Positions 36,987-46,500 of a stretch of DNA of 64,000 nucleotides are shown piece by piece. The stretch comes from Azophilus sp965247035 (lineage in GTDB: Bacteria > Pseudomonadota > Gammaproteobacteria > Pseudomonadales > Azotimanducaceae). The DNA lies in assembly GCA_965247035.1 (NCBI GenBank), contig CBDFGJ010000001.1, positions 744,001 to 808,000 on the forward strand. Reading direction: 5' to 3'. Below the pieces are notes generated by a model. It worked only from the letters and a program-made list of their open reading frames with translations. It did no database searches and was not told the origin of the DNA. Position 1 is the first letter of the stretch. Each line of letters starts with the position of its first letter. Both the position numbers and the translations under genes were made by a program.

Positions 36987-39900
36987 TCAACCGGCCAAAT
37001 TCGGGCGTAGCCAGCGTTTCGCCGTTGCTAGGCTCCAGGCTTTGCGTGCGGCGTAGTCCCGCACCTGGTCCTCATCAATCTTGCCGACGCCGAAATAGCG
37101 GCTTTCCGGGTGGGAGAAGTACCAGCCAGCCACCGAAGAGGCCGGGTGCATGGCGTAGTGCTCCGTCAGTTCAATGCCCGTGGTGTGCTTGGCGTCCAGC
37201 AAACGCAGCAAGGTGTGCTTTTCGCTGTGTTCCGGGCACGCCGGGTAGCCGGGCGCCGGGCGAATGCCGCGGTAGCGCTCGGTAATGAGTTCGGCGCTGT
37301 TCAGTTCCTCATCCACGGCATAGCCCCAAATGTCCTTGCGCACCAATTGATGCAGGCGCTCCGCCGCGGCTTCCGCCAATCTGTCCGCCAGTGCTTTGAG
37401 CATGATGCTGGAGTAGTCGTCGCCGGAGTGGGCCGCCAGCGCCGTTTCCATACCGATGCCGGCGGTGACGGCGAAGCCGCCTAGGTAGTCACTTTCTGGC
37501 GAGATGAAGTCCGCCAAGCAGAGATTGGGCTTGCCTTCCGGCAGCAGGCGCTGTTGGCGCAGATGATGGACCACGGCTAGGGTGCGCTGGCCTGATTGGT
37601 CCGCAAACAAGCAAATGTCGTCATCTCCCTGACGCCGGCAGGGCCATATGCCGGTGACCCCGCGCACTTGCAGGCCACCTCCATCCATGAGCGACTCAAG
37701 CATGGTCTGGGCGTCGGCGAACAGGTCGCGCGCGCTTGCGCCCACCTTGTCATCTTCAAGGATGTTGGGATACTTGCCAGCGAGTTGCCAAGTCTTGAAG
37801 AAGGGCGTCCAATCGATGTAGGGCGCTAGTTCCGAAACCTCGAAATCGCAAGCCCGAAGGCCGGGTTCGGTTGGCGTTGGCGGCGCTTGGTTGGTCCAAT
37901 TGAGGCGCAGCTTGTTCTCCCGCGCCGCCGCCAAGCTCAGCAGTTCAACTTTCCGTTGACGCAACGCATTGCGTTGGCGAATGGCGGAGTAGTCGCTTTT
38001 CAGGCCGGTTGTGAAGTCATCTCGCGCGTTTGGCGATGTGAGCTTATGCGCTACATTGACGGCTCGGGAGGCGTCTGCAACATAGGCTACGGGGCCGTTG
38101 TGGTAGTTTGGTTCGATCTTCACCGCGGTATGGGCCTTGGAGGTGGTGGCGCCGCCAATCAACAAGGGTGTACGGAAGCCTAGGCGCTGCATTTCGCCGG
38201 CCACATGGACCATTTCATCCAAGGAGGGCGTAATCAGACCAGACAGCCCGATCAAATCAGCTTTGGCCTCGCGCGCCGCCGCTAGAATGCGTTCCGCCGG
38301 GACCATGACGCCCAAGTCAATGACCCGGAAGTTGTTGCATTGCAGCACGACGCCGACAATGTTTTTGCCGATGTCATGCACATCGCCCCTCACCGTCGCC
38401 ATGACGATCACGCCCTTGACGCTGGCTCGAGAGCCCTTTTCCGCTTCGATGAAGGGCGTCAGGTGGGCGACGGCCTTCTTCATCACCCGGGCGCTCTTGA
38501 CCACTTGCGGCAGAAACATCTTGCCGGAGCTGAATAGTTCGCCGACGCGGCTCATGCCATCCATCAGCGGCCCTTCAATGACGTCTAGGGGCCTTTGCGC
38601 ATGGCGTCGAGCTTCCTCCGCGTCTTCAACGGCGAATTGATCGATGCCGTTGACCAAGGCGTAGCTGAGCCGCTCGCGCACCGGCTGCGACCGCCAAGAC
38701 GGGTCTTCCTGCACCGCTTGGGTTTTGCTGCCCGTGTAACGTTGCGCCATGCTGAGCAGGCGCTCGGTGGCGTCCGCCCGTCGGTTCAGAACCAGGTCCT
38801 CCACCGGTTCCCGTAGCTCATCGGGAATGTCGGCGTAAATGCCGAGCTGACCGGCGTTGACGATGCCCATGGACAGACCGGCTTCGATGGCGTGATAGAG
38901 GAACACGCTGTGTATGGCTTCGCGCAGGGCGTTGTTGCCGCGGAAGGAGAAGGAGACGTTGCTGACGCCGCCGGAGGTGTGGGCACCTGGCAGGTTGGCG
39001 CGAATCCACCGGCAGGCATCAATGAAGTCTTGGGCGTAGTTGGCGTGGGTCTCAATGCCGGTGCCAACGGCGAAGATGTTGGGGTCGAAGATGATGTCTT
39101 CGGCTGGGAAGCCCACTTCGTTGACTAGGATATCGTAGCAGCGGCGGCAGATGTCCGCCTTGCGCTGAAAGCTGTCGGCTTGACCTGCTTCGTCGAACGC
39201 CATAACGATGATCGCTGCCCCATGCCGCTGGCAGCGCTGTGCTACTTCAACGAAGGCGTCCCGGCCCTCCTTTAGGCTGATGGAGTTGACCACCGCCTTG
39301 CCCTGCACGCACTCAAGACCCGCTTCGATGACATCCCACTTGCTTGAGTCGATCATGACCGGCACCCGGGCGATGTCCGGTTCCGCCGCAATCAGGTTGA
39401 GGAAGCGGACCATGGCGGCACGGGAGTCGAGCATGCCTTCATCCATGTTGACATCGATGATCTGCGCTCCAGCCTGCACCTGTTGCCGCGCCACCTCGAC
39501 CGCGGCCTCATACTGGTCGTCGCGAATCAGGCGGGCGAACTTGACGGAACCGGTGACGTTGGTTCTTTCGCCAATGTTGACGAATAAGGCGTCCTCGTCG
39601 ATGGTCAAAGGCTCCAGCCCCGATAGCTTCAGGCCCGGCCGGCGTGCGGCCGGCGTTCGTCGCGTCTTGTGGGTCATAGCGGCGTCGATGGCGGTGATGT
39701 GCGCCGGCGTCGTGCCGCAGCAGCCGCCCACCAAATTGACCAAGCCGCTATCAGCGAACTCCGCCAAGGTGCTGGCCATGATCTCAGGCGTTTGATCGTA
39801 GCCGCCAAAGGCGTTGGGCAGGCCGGCGTTGGGGTGGACGCTGACGAAGGTATCCGCAACGCGGGCCAAGCGTTCCACGTAGGGGCGCAATTGCTCCGCG

Positions 39901-40640
39901 CCCAAGGCGCAGTTGAAGCCGATGGCCAAAGGCTTGGCGTGAGCCACGGAATGCCAAAAAGCCTCCACGGTCTGCCCGGAAAGGGTGCGCCCGCTAGCGT
40001 CGGTAATGGTGCCGGAGAGGATGAGCGGCAGCTTTCGTCCAGCCTTGGCCATGGCCGCTTGGACGGCGGCGATGGCCGCCTTGGCGTTCAGCGTGTCAAA
40101 TATGGTCTCGATCAACAGCAAATCCACGCCGCCCATGATGAGCGCTTGCGCGGCTTCGGCGTAAGCTTGGAACAGGGCTTGGAAATTGACGTTCCGCATC
40201 CCTGGGTCGCTTACGTCCGGGGACAGGCTGGCGGTGCGGTTGGTTGGCCCAAGCACCCCGGCGACGAACCTGGGCCTGCGCTCTGAAGCGAAGCCGTCCA
40301 CCGCTCGGCGCGCGATTTCCGCCGCCGCTTTGTTGATGGCTGCTGCTTGATGGGCCAATCCGTAGTCCGCTTGGGAGATGGTCGTGGCGGTGAAGGAGTT
40401 GGTCTTAATGATGTCGGCGCCGGCCGCCAAATAGCGGCTATGGATGTCGAATATCAGATCCGGTTGGGTCAGGCATAGGAGATCGCAGTTGCCCTTCAGG
40501 CTGTGCTCATGCTCGGCTAGCGCCCTGTTGCGATAGTCCTCTTCGCTTAGCCCCTGCGCCTGAATTTGGGTGGCGTAGGCCCCATCAAGCACTAGGATGC
40601 GTTCTTGCAGCAAGGACTCTAGGGGGGGGTGCGTGGTCAT
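36987..40640 (-). CDS. metH: Cobalamin-dependent methionine synthase
   Basis: This 1217-residue enzyme transfers a methyl group from 5-methyltetrahydrofolate to homocysteine. All four modules are present: the homocysteine domain with its zinc cysteines (FNCALGAEQL and VGGCCGTTPAHI), the folate domain from about 345 (INIGERTNVTGS), the cobalamin domain with DVHDIGKNIVGVVL (axial His in DXHXXG), and the C-terminal reactivation domain. Length matches the E. coli protein (1227). A cobalamin supply is implied. The start at 40640 has only a weak ribosome binding site. Confidence 0.97.
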   Translation of the reverse strand: MTTHPPLESLLQERILVLDGAYATQIQAQGLSEEDYRNRALAEHEHSLKGNCDLLCLTQPDLIFDIHSRYLAAGADIIKTNSFTATTISQADYGLAHQAAAINKAAAEIARRAVDGFASERRPRFVAGVLGPTNRTASLSPDVSDPGMRNVNFQALFQAYAEAAQALIMGGVDLLLIETIFDTLNAKAAIAAVQAAMAKAGRKLPLILSGTITDASGRTLSGQTVEAFWHSVAHAKPLAIGFNCALGAEQLRPYVERLARVADTFVSVHPNAGLPNAFGGYDQTPEIMASTLAEFADSGLVNLVGGCCGTTPAHITAIDAAMTHKTRRTPAARRPGLKLSGLEPLTIDEDALFVNIGERTNVTGSVKFARLIRDDQYEAAVEVARQQVQAGAQIIDVNMDEGMLDSRAAMVRFLNLIAAEPDIARVPVMIDSSKWDVIEAGLECVQGKAVVNSISLKEGRDAFVEVAQRCQRHGAAIIVMAFDEAGQADSFQRKADICRRCYDILVNEVGFPAEDIIFDPNIFAVGTGIETHANYAQDFIDACRWIRANLPGAHTSGGVSNVSFSFRGNNALREAIHSVFLYHAIEAGLSMGIVNAGQLGIYADIPDELREPVEDLVLNRRADATERLLSMAQRYTGSKTQAVQEDPSWRSQPVRERLSYALVNGIDQFAVEDAEEARRHAQRPLDVIEGPLMDGMSRVGELFSSGKMFLPQVVKSARVMKKAVAHLTPFIEAEKGSRASVKGVIVMATVRGDVHDIGKNIVGVVLQCNNFRVIDLGVMVPAERILAAAREAKADLIGLSGLITPSLDEMVHVAGEMQRLGFRTPLLIGGATTSKAHTAVKIEPNYHNGPVAYVADASRAVNVAHKLTSPNARDDFTTGLKSDYSAIRQRNALRQRKVELLSLAAARENKLRLNWTNQAPPTPTEPGLRACDFEVSELAPYIDWTPFFKTWQLAGKYPNILEDDKVGASARDLFADAQTMLESLMDGGGLQVRGVTGIWPCRRQGDDDICLFADQSGQRTLAVVHHLRQQRLLPEGKPNLCLADFISPESDYLGGFAVTAGIGMETALAAHSGDDYSSIMLKALADRLAEAAAERLHQLVRKDIWGYAVDEELNSAELITERYRGIRPAPGYPACPEHSEKHTLLRLLDAKHTTGIELTEHYAMHPASSVAGWYFSHPESRYFGVGKIDEDQVRDYAARKAWSLATAKRWLRPNLAG

Positions 40641-40800
40641 TAAGGGTGCATGCTCAGTGGCAGGGGGTGGCGAACCGCCATCGACAAGAGACTATCGGGG
40701 GACGCGCTCTGACGCAAATAAAGCTATGGACCGGCAAATTGAATGAAATTCATGAGCTGAAAGCGAATTTGGATGGGACGCAACCTAGAACGCAGTGATT

Positions 40801-40862
40801 TCTTCCTTCTATTTCCTTCTATCTGGCTGGCTATTTCCTTCTACTAGCTATGTCCTTCTAGC
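40801..40862. repeat. Pyrimidine-rich CCTTCTA repeats
   Basis: CCTTCTA occurs four times at 40805, 40815, 40837 and 40854, three of them within TNTCCTTCTA contexts. This sits in the 416-bp divergent gap 40641-41056 between metH and nfuA. Confidence 0.55.
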
Positions 40863-41000
40863 TGGTGTGCAAGACCGCCTCGGCTCGTCTACTTGCGCCT
40901 CAGCAGCCAAGCGGCCCTCGCGCTCCTCTTCCGGGGTGAGCAGCGCGCCTCGCCAGCGGACGGCACCACGGCGTCATGGGCGAAATGGACCATGAAACGC

Positions 41001-41029
41001 TTGGTCTTTCGCTCCAAAGTCAGTACCAT
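41001..41029 (+). promoter_or_regulatory. Predicted nfuA promoter
   Basis: TTGGTC (41001-41006) and TACCAT (41024-41029) are spaced by 17 bp; the predicted start of transcription falls within the IscR-like box about 20 bp before the ATG. Confidence 0.45.
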
Positions 41030-41052
41030 ACCTGACTAAATTGGTCGGGTAT
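41028..41052 (+). promoter_or_regulatory. IscR type 1-like operator at nfuA
   Basis: The 25-bp imperfect palindrome reads ATACCTGACT, AAAT, TGGTCGGGTAT. It matches the known IscR type 1 consensus (ATASYYGACTRWWWYAGTCRRSTAT) at all positions but one. It overlaps the predicted -10 hexamer and ends 4 bp before the nfuA ATG, so a bound [2Fe-2S] IscR would repress. Confidence 0.75.
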
Positions 41053-41056
41053 TGAC

Positions 41057-41638
41057 ATGATTGAAATATCGGCAAAGGCTCAAGACTATCTGCGGGAGTT
41101 GTTGACCAAGCAGGAGGATGCTGATGTGGGCATTCGAGTGTTCGTGGCCCAGCCGGGAACGCCCCAAGCCGAGACCTGCATCGCCTACTGCCGGCCCGGT
41201 GAGCGTCAGGGGGACGACATTCCCTTTGACTACACCGGCTTTCGCGCTTGGGTTGAAGCCCGCAGCGAATCCTATCTGTTAGACGCAGTGGTGGACTTCC
41301 AAGATGACCGCATGGGCGGGCAACTCACCATCAAGGCACCCAATGCGCGCGTGCCCAATGTGGATGAGAACTCCCCCTTGGAGGATCGCATCAACTATGT
41401 GCTCTACAACGAGATCAATCCCGGTTTGGCCTCCCACGGCGGTATGGTCACCTTGGTTGAAGTGCTTGAGGACAACATCGCAGTGCTGCAATTCGGCGGT
41501 GGTTGCCAGGGTTGCGCCGCAGTGGACATCACGCTTAAGCAGGGCGTTGAAACATCGCTCATGGCGCAGATTCCGGACCTCACCGCCATTCAGGACGCCA
41601 CCGACCACAGCATGACCGAAAACGCTTATTATCAGTAG
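41057..41638 (+). CDS. nfuA: Fe/S biogenesis protein NfuA
   Basis: This 193-residue iron-sulfur carrier holds a [4Fe-4S] cluster and delivers it to client enzymes, mainly under stress. An N-terminal A-type-like domain lacking the usual cysteine ligands is followed by the Nfu domain with Cys150 and Cys153 (GGGCQGCAAVD), nearly the same positions as in E. coli. The start fits the family. The IscR-type box directly upstream ties expression to the cell's Fe-S status. CysI and other Fe-S enzymes nearby are plausible clients, but that is inference. Confidence 0.95.
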   Translation: MIEISAKAQDYLRELLTKQEDADVGIRVFVAQPGTPQAETCIAYCRPGERQGDDIPFDYTGFRAWVEARSESYLLDAVVDFQDDRMGGQLTIKAPNARVPNVDENSPLEDRINYVLYNEINPGLASHGGMVTLVEVLEDNIAVLQFGGGCQGCAAVDITLKQGVETSLMAQIPDLTAIQDATDHSMTENAYYQ

Positions 41639-41710
41639 GGCAGGGCACTCGGTGCAAAGCAGGTATGGTCAGTAGGTCCAAAGCATCGCCTGCAGGCGAC
41701 GGACGAGCAT

Positions 41711-41853
41711 TAGGAAATCTCTGAAAAATTCGCAGGTTTTCGCAGCACAACAAGACCGGTTTTTTTCGATGACGTGCCAGTCATTGAAAATAGAAGATGA
41801 CTGATTCCAGTCGCCATCGATGGCCAATCCTTAGAATTTAATCAGGGGTTCCT
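41711..41853 (-). repeat. Dispersed ~144-bp repeat, copy R2 (inverted)
   Basis: It is the reverse complement of the R1/R3 type with scattered substitutions, and lies 11 bp beyond the stop of the DAHP synthase gene. With R3 it brackets that gene and its leader in inverted orientation. Confidence 0.75.
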
Positions 41854-41863
41854 CGGTTTGGCG

Positions 41864-42943
41864 TTAGGCCGCTCGGTGGCCACTCCGCGCCGCCATTGCT
41901 GGACGTAGGCTATCCGCCATGTCCTTAAGGAGCGCCTCGGTGGTGGACCAATCCATGCAGGCGTCGGTAACCGAGACGCCGTATCGCAGTTTCGACAAGT
42001 CTTCAGGAATGCTTTGGCTGCCGCCGTGAATGTTGCTTTCCAGCATCATACCGATGATGGCGGAATCGCCCTCCGTCACCTGTTGCAGCACCGTCTTGGC
42101 CACCATCGGCTGCGCTTCGGGTTTTTTGTTGGAATTGGCGTGGCTGCAATCGACCATGATGGTGGGGCGCAATCCCACTTGGGCCAGTTCAAGTTCACAG
42201 GCGCGGATGCTGCGCCGATCATAGTTGGGGCCATTGACACCGCCACGCAGCACGATGTGCGCGTTGGGGTTGCCCCGGGTTTTGATGACGGCCACTTGGC
42301 CGGCCGCGTTGATGCCGAGGAACCGATGCGGCTTCGCCACCGAAAGCATGGCGTTGATGGCCACCGCCAAGGAGCCGTCCGTGCCGTTTTTGAAGCCAAC
42401 TGCGGAACTCAAGCCCGAAGCCATCTCACGGTGGGTTTGAGACTCGGCGGTGCGGGCGCCGATGGCGGACCAAGCCATTAGATCCTGCAGGTATTGCGGC
42501 GTAATGGGGTCAAGCGCCTCAGTGCTCAATGGCAGGCCCAAAGCGGCTAGGTCCAACAGCAGACGCCGAGCGATGCCAAGCCCGTCCCCCACCTTGAAAG
42601 TGTCGTTCAGGTAGGGGTCGTTGATCAGCCCCTTCCAGCCCACAGTGGTGCGCGGCTTCTCGAAATAGACGCGCATCACCAGCAGCAGCGCATCGTCAAG
42701 CTCCTGTGCCAAGCTGGCCAGTCGGGCACCGTAGTCCTTGGCCGCTTCGATGTCGTGAATGGAGCAAGGTCCCACCACCACCAACAGCCGCGCATCCTGA
42801 CGATTGAAGATGGCGTTCACTTCAAGCCGCGCCCGCTGCACGCTGGCCCGCACCTCAGCCGAGGCCGGAAGCTGCGCTTTCAACTCAGCAGGTGTAACGA
42901 GCACTCTCAGCTCCTCTATGTTGATGTTCTCCAATTCGGACAT
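41864..42943 (-). CDS. aroG: 3-deoxy-7-phosphoheptulonate (DAHP) synthase, class I
   Basis: This 359-residue enzyme condenses phosphoenolpyruvate and erythrose-4-phosphate, the first step of the shikimate pathway. Class I (AroF/G/H) motifs are intact: VVVGPCSIHD near residue 56, MRVYFEKPRTTVGWKGLINDP, GARTAESQTHREMASGL, GFKNGTDG, LRGGVNGPNYD and DCSHANSNK. Which isozyme (Phe-, Tyr- or Trp-sensitive) cannot be told. GGAGG lies eight bases before the ATG. The upstream leader peptide and terminator suggest control by aromatic amino-acid supply. The gene symbol follows the class, not a proven isozyme. Confidence 0.94.
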   Translation of the reverse strand: MSELENINIEELRVLVTPAELKAQLPASAEVRASVQRARLEVNAIFNRQDARLLVVVGPCSIHDIEAAKDYGARLASLAQELDDALLLVMRVYFEKPRTTVGWKGLINDPYLNDTFKVGDGLGIARRLLLDLAALGLPLSTEALDPITPQYLQDLMAWSAIGARTAESQTHREMASGLSSAVGFKNGTDGSLAVAINAMLSVAKPHRFLGINAAGQVAVIKTRGNPNAHIVLRGGVNGPNYDRRSIRACELELAQVGLRPTIMVDCSHANSNKKPEAQPMVAKTVLQQVTEGDSAIIGMMLESNIHGGSQSIPEDLSKLRYGVSVTDACMDWSTTEALLKDMADSLRPAMAARSGHRAA

Positions 42944-42979
42944 CGTTCAATCCTCCTTGCGCCGGCACTTTTTCGAGGT

Positions 42980-43008
42980 AAAAAAACCCCGCAAATTGCT
43001 TGGCGGGG
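42980..43008 (-). terminator. Intrinsic terminator in the DAHP synthase leader (attenuator stem)
   Basis: On the minus strand CCCCGC pairs with GCGGGG around a 10-nt loop and is followed by seven T. It sits 37-65 bp upstream of the DAHP synthase ATG, inside the transcribed leader, so it acts as an attenuator. G:T pairs can extend the stem by two. Confidence 0.85.
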
Positions 43009-43029
43009 CCTTCTTTTCGGAAGGCACCC
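43005..43029 (-). promoter_or_regulatory. Predicted antiterminator hairpin
   Basis: On the minus strand GGG-T-GCCTTC pairs with GAAGGCCCC over nine base pairs with one bulge and a CGAAAA loop. It uses bases 43005-43008 of the terminator stem, so the two cannot form together. A third option, GGAAGG with CCTTCC, would free the terminator. Confidence 0.65.
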
Positions 43030-43075
43030 GATGTGGCCACCTTCCGTTCACGTTCATTGCTTTGACAAAGGGTGG

Positions 43076-43138
43076 CTACGTCACGGTGAAGCGACCAAAG
43101 TAGATGTTCCAAAAAAAGGTGACGCAGCTTGGTTTCAT
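43076..43138 (-). CDS. Aromatic-rich leader peptide of the DAHP synthase attenuator
   Basis: The 20-residue peptide MKPSCVTFFWNIYFGRFTVT is encoded upstream of the terminator. Six of 20 residues are aromatic (four Phe, one Trp, one Tyr), five of them in a run from Phe8 to Phe14. Its TAG stop is about 47 bases before the antiterminator. This is the layout of amino-acid attenuators such as the pheA and trp leaders: stalling at Phe, Tyr or Trp codons would favour the antiterminator. No clear Shine-Dalgarno is visible. Confidence 0.7.
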   Translation of the reverse strand: MKPSCVTFFWNIYFGRFTVT

Positions 43139-43146
43139 GGCTGCGC

Positions 43147-43174
43147 ATCATACAGATGCCAATCGGTTAGGCAA
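43147..43174 (-). promoter_or_regulatory. Predicted promoter of the DAHP synthase transcript
   Basis: On the minus strand TTGCCT (43169-43174) and TATGAT (43147-43152) are 16 bp apart. The expected start of transcription is at about 43140, only a few bases before the leader-peptide ATG. Confidence 0.5.
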
Positions 43175-43226
43175 GGGGGTTCCCCGTTTGGCGCCAGCCA
43201 GAACGCATCGTCAACACGAATCCCTA

Positions 43227-43335
43227 TCTGTGTCGCTGCCTACCTGTCCAACTCGCAACCCCGATCAGGCTCGCTTCGTTCAAGCTGGCTCCATGCGATC
43301 TGTGCAGCTGTTTACCTCTCCAATGTGCAACGGTG
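43227..43335. repeat. Degenerate tandem duplication between the leader and R3
   Basis: About 34 bp from 43227 (ATCTGTGTCGCTGCC...) recur from 43299 with about 8 mismatches, offset 72 bp; GGCTCG then appears at both copies' ends after a small indel. Confidence 0.4.
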
Positions 43336-43360
43336 GCGGCTCGAACACGCTTTCTTGTTT

Positions 43361-43505
43361 AGGGAACCTCTGATTAACTTCCAAGGATTGGCCATCGCAT
43401 GGCGAATGGGGTCACTCATCTTCTATGTTCAGTGGCTTACACGTCATCGAAAAAGATTGGTCTTGTTGCACTGCGAAAACCTGCGAATATTTCAGAAGCT
43501 TCTTA
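43361..43505 (+). repeat. Dispersed ~144-bp repeat, copy R3
   Basis: Its left end AGGGAACCTCTGATTAA and the inverse of its right end (AAGAAGCTTCTGAA) are imperfect inverted repeats. Internal matches to R1 include GATTGGCCATCGCATGGCG and TGGCTTACACG. Confidence 0.75.
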
Positions 43506-43576
43506 GCTGAGAGGGCACTGTCGGAACCACGGGCGGCCCTGTCGTTTGCTTGCTGGAAATTAGGCAAGCCCGATCG

Positions 43577-46500
43577 TCACCGTGCCGGCAAGTCGGAGGT
43601 GCCAGTCAAGCCGCTTGGGTCGCCCCGCGTAAAACGGATCTTGGCGCTGAGGTCGGTCGCCAAGGAGTAGAGCACTGGCACTAGGAACAGGGTGACGAAG
43701 GTGGATATCGCCAACCCCCAGCCCAAGGCCAAAGAGATGATGCTAACGATGGGATCATATCCGCCTAAACCGTAGGCGGTGGGCAGAACGCCGCCCAAGG
43801 TGGTCAGGGTGGTGATGAGGATGGGCCGCAGCCGCTCGGTCACGGCGTCAATGACTTGGCGCTTGGCAGCTATCGGGTTCGGCGCGGACCATTCCGCCTG
43901 CTGCCGATGAATCGAATCCACCATGACGATGGCACCGTTGACCACCACGCCGATCAAGCCCACCGCTCCCATCATGGCGAACATGGTCATTGGCTTGCCG
44001 TGCAGGAAGAACACCAAAAAGACGCTGGCGATGGCGAAAGGAATGATGAGCATCACGAACAGCGCCTCCAGAAACGAGCCGAGCATCAGCCAAATGACAA
44101 GGCCGATACCAACTACGGCCAAGGCGGCAGCTAGGGCGATGCCGCTGGTGGTCTTCTGAGTATCCACCGCCTCGCCGCCGTTAAAGAGGTACAGGCCCGG
44201 TATGTCCTTGAAGCGGGGGAAGACTTCAGCCTCTAGTTGGCTGGCGAAGTTCAGCGCTGTCAGCCCGCTGGACTGGGAGAAACTGGCGCGAATGGTGGCG
44301 GAGCGGAATCCGTCGCGATGGTAGATGCGCGTTGCCGAAGGTGTCTCTAAGGGATCGACCACATCCCGCAAGCGGGCGAGTGCCCCAGCTTGCGTGCGCA
44401 CGGGCGTCTCCAGCAAAGCGTCGAGGTTCAACCGTGCGGCCGGGTCGAACTGAACGCGCAGTTCGGTGGTGTCGTCGAGGTCTCTGTGTTCGCTGACTTC
44501 AATGCCGTGGAAGGCGGCGGCTAGGGTCATGCCAACCGCCCGCGCATCCAATCCAAGGCGGGCCAGCTTCTCGTAGTTCAGATTCAATTCCAATTGGGGC
44601 GTGCCGGGCCGTTCGTCCACATCCACTTCGATGAGGCCGGGGGTGTTGCGCAAGTAGTTTTCGATTTCAAAGGCCACCCCCCGGCGTACGCTGTCGTCGT
44701 TTGACAGAATGTGAATGGTCACCGGCTGGTCCGTCGGCGGCCCAAAATACTCCGATTGGTAAACCAGCTTCACGCCGTCCGGGATGCGCAGCGCGGCTGG
44801 CATTCGCTCCATCCACTCGGCGTTGGTGTAGGTGCGCCCGAAGCGCTTGAATTGAACGATGATGAGGGCTTCGTTGTCCGCATCGCCAAAAACCTTGTCC
44901 AGGGAACTGGTGTTCTGATGCCCGATGCGCGCCGTGACCGCTTCCAAGTCCGCGGCCGCGAAGTCGATGATCTGGCCCTCAATAGCGGCTGTAATGGCCT
45001 CGGTTTGCTCCAAGGCGGTGCCCGTGGGGCTGGTGATCTTGATGAACAAGCGATCGGCGTCGTCTTGAGGAAACAGCAAGAAGGGCACCAAAGGCCGGAT
45101 GAACCCTAGGATGCCGGCAAGGATGGCCAGTGCGACCGCTAGCGTCAGGCCACGATGGCGCAACACCCAATGCAGCGCCGCTCGATACCTTGCCTCCAGT
45201 TTGCGAATGAAATTCCTCGGCCGGAGGTCCGTACCCGGACTGATGCTCGACATGTGGGCGGGAAGAAAAACAAAGGACTCCAGCAGCGAGAACACCAACA
45301 CGATCACCACCACCGCTGGGATATGCCAGACGATCTTGCCGGCTGCGCCGCCAAGAAAGATGAGCGGTACGAAGGCGAGTATGGTCGTCATGGCGGCGGC
45401 GGTCACCGCCGGCAACATCTCATGGGCGCCGGCCAAAGCCGCCTCCGCAGGGGACAAGCCGCCGGCCTGCTTGAGCACAATGCGTTCGGCCACCACCACG
45501 GCGTCATCAACCACCATGCCCAGCACGATGATGAACCCGGTCATGGCAATGACGTTCAGGGTCATGCCAAAAGGCGTCATCAGGCTGAGGGCACCGGTGA
45601 ACACCACCGGAATGCCCACCAATATCCACAAGGCGGGTTTCGGACGCACGAACGCAAACAGCACCAAGGTCACCAGAACGGCGCCGATGAGGCCGTTGTT
45701 GGCGATCAGGCGCAGGCGATTCCTGACGATGACGGATTCGTCGTTGGTCAGGGTTACGTCCACCTCAGTTGGTATGGTCATCGCGTCAACCACGGCCTGA
45801 GCCTGCTGCACCGTGTCGATGATGTCGGCGGTTTCCCGCTTCTGCACCAGCAGGGTGACACCCCGCTTGCCGTTGGTGTGGACGATCAGGCCAGTGTCCT
45901 CTCGCCCTTGCTTGATGCGGGCGATGTCGCGGATGCGCAGCGGACCGCTTTCGGGGTTGAAGCGCACGATGGTCTCGCCAACGTCCGTGGGTTGGTGGAA
46001 GCGGCTCCACATCACCACTTGGCGACGGTCTTCGGCGCTTTCCAGCAGGCCGCCGGTGCTGGAAACGTTGCGGTTCTGAATGGCGGCGATGACATCCGTC
46101 AAAGTGACGCCGTGGGCCCGAGCCCGAACTGGATCCACCAAAATGCGCACTTCGGGGTCCGCCAGCCCCACACGACGAACGCTGGAGACCGTATCCAAGC
46201 GCTTCAATCGCTCCTCCATGGCCTCAACGGTCTCAACCAGTGGCCCCTCCGGCCCTGCAAGAGCGATTTCAAGGATGGTGAGGCGTGAGGAAATGAATTG
46301 CTTGAGTACCGGCTCATCCTCCATTTCATCGGGAAACTCGGTGATGGCGTCGATGGCCGAAAGCAGATCCAATTCGGTGGATTCAATCTGGGTTTTGTTG
46401 TAGTCGTCGTACAGTTCAATGGTGGTGAAGGACGTACTGTCGGAGACCACTGTGGTGAACTCCTCAATGCCCTCAACCTCCTCCAAGGCTTCCTCAATGG

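Noticed and set aside
39669..40286. 205-residue plus-strand frame inside metH
   Set aside because: Antisense shadow of a well-conserved metH region.
40641..40800. Possible SAH/SAM or cobalamin riboswitch ahead of metH
   Set aside because: I looked for the conserved cores and saw only a small GGCG/CGCC hairpin near the start codon; no riboswitch consensus is met.
40795..40995. 66-residue plus-strand frame upstream of nfuA
   Set aside because: It is made from the pyrimidine repeats and a basic tail, and has no ribosome binding site.
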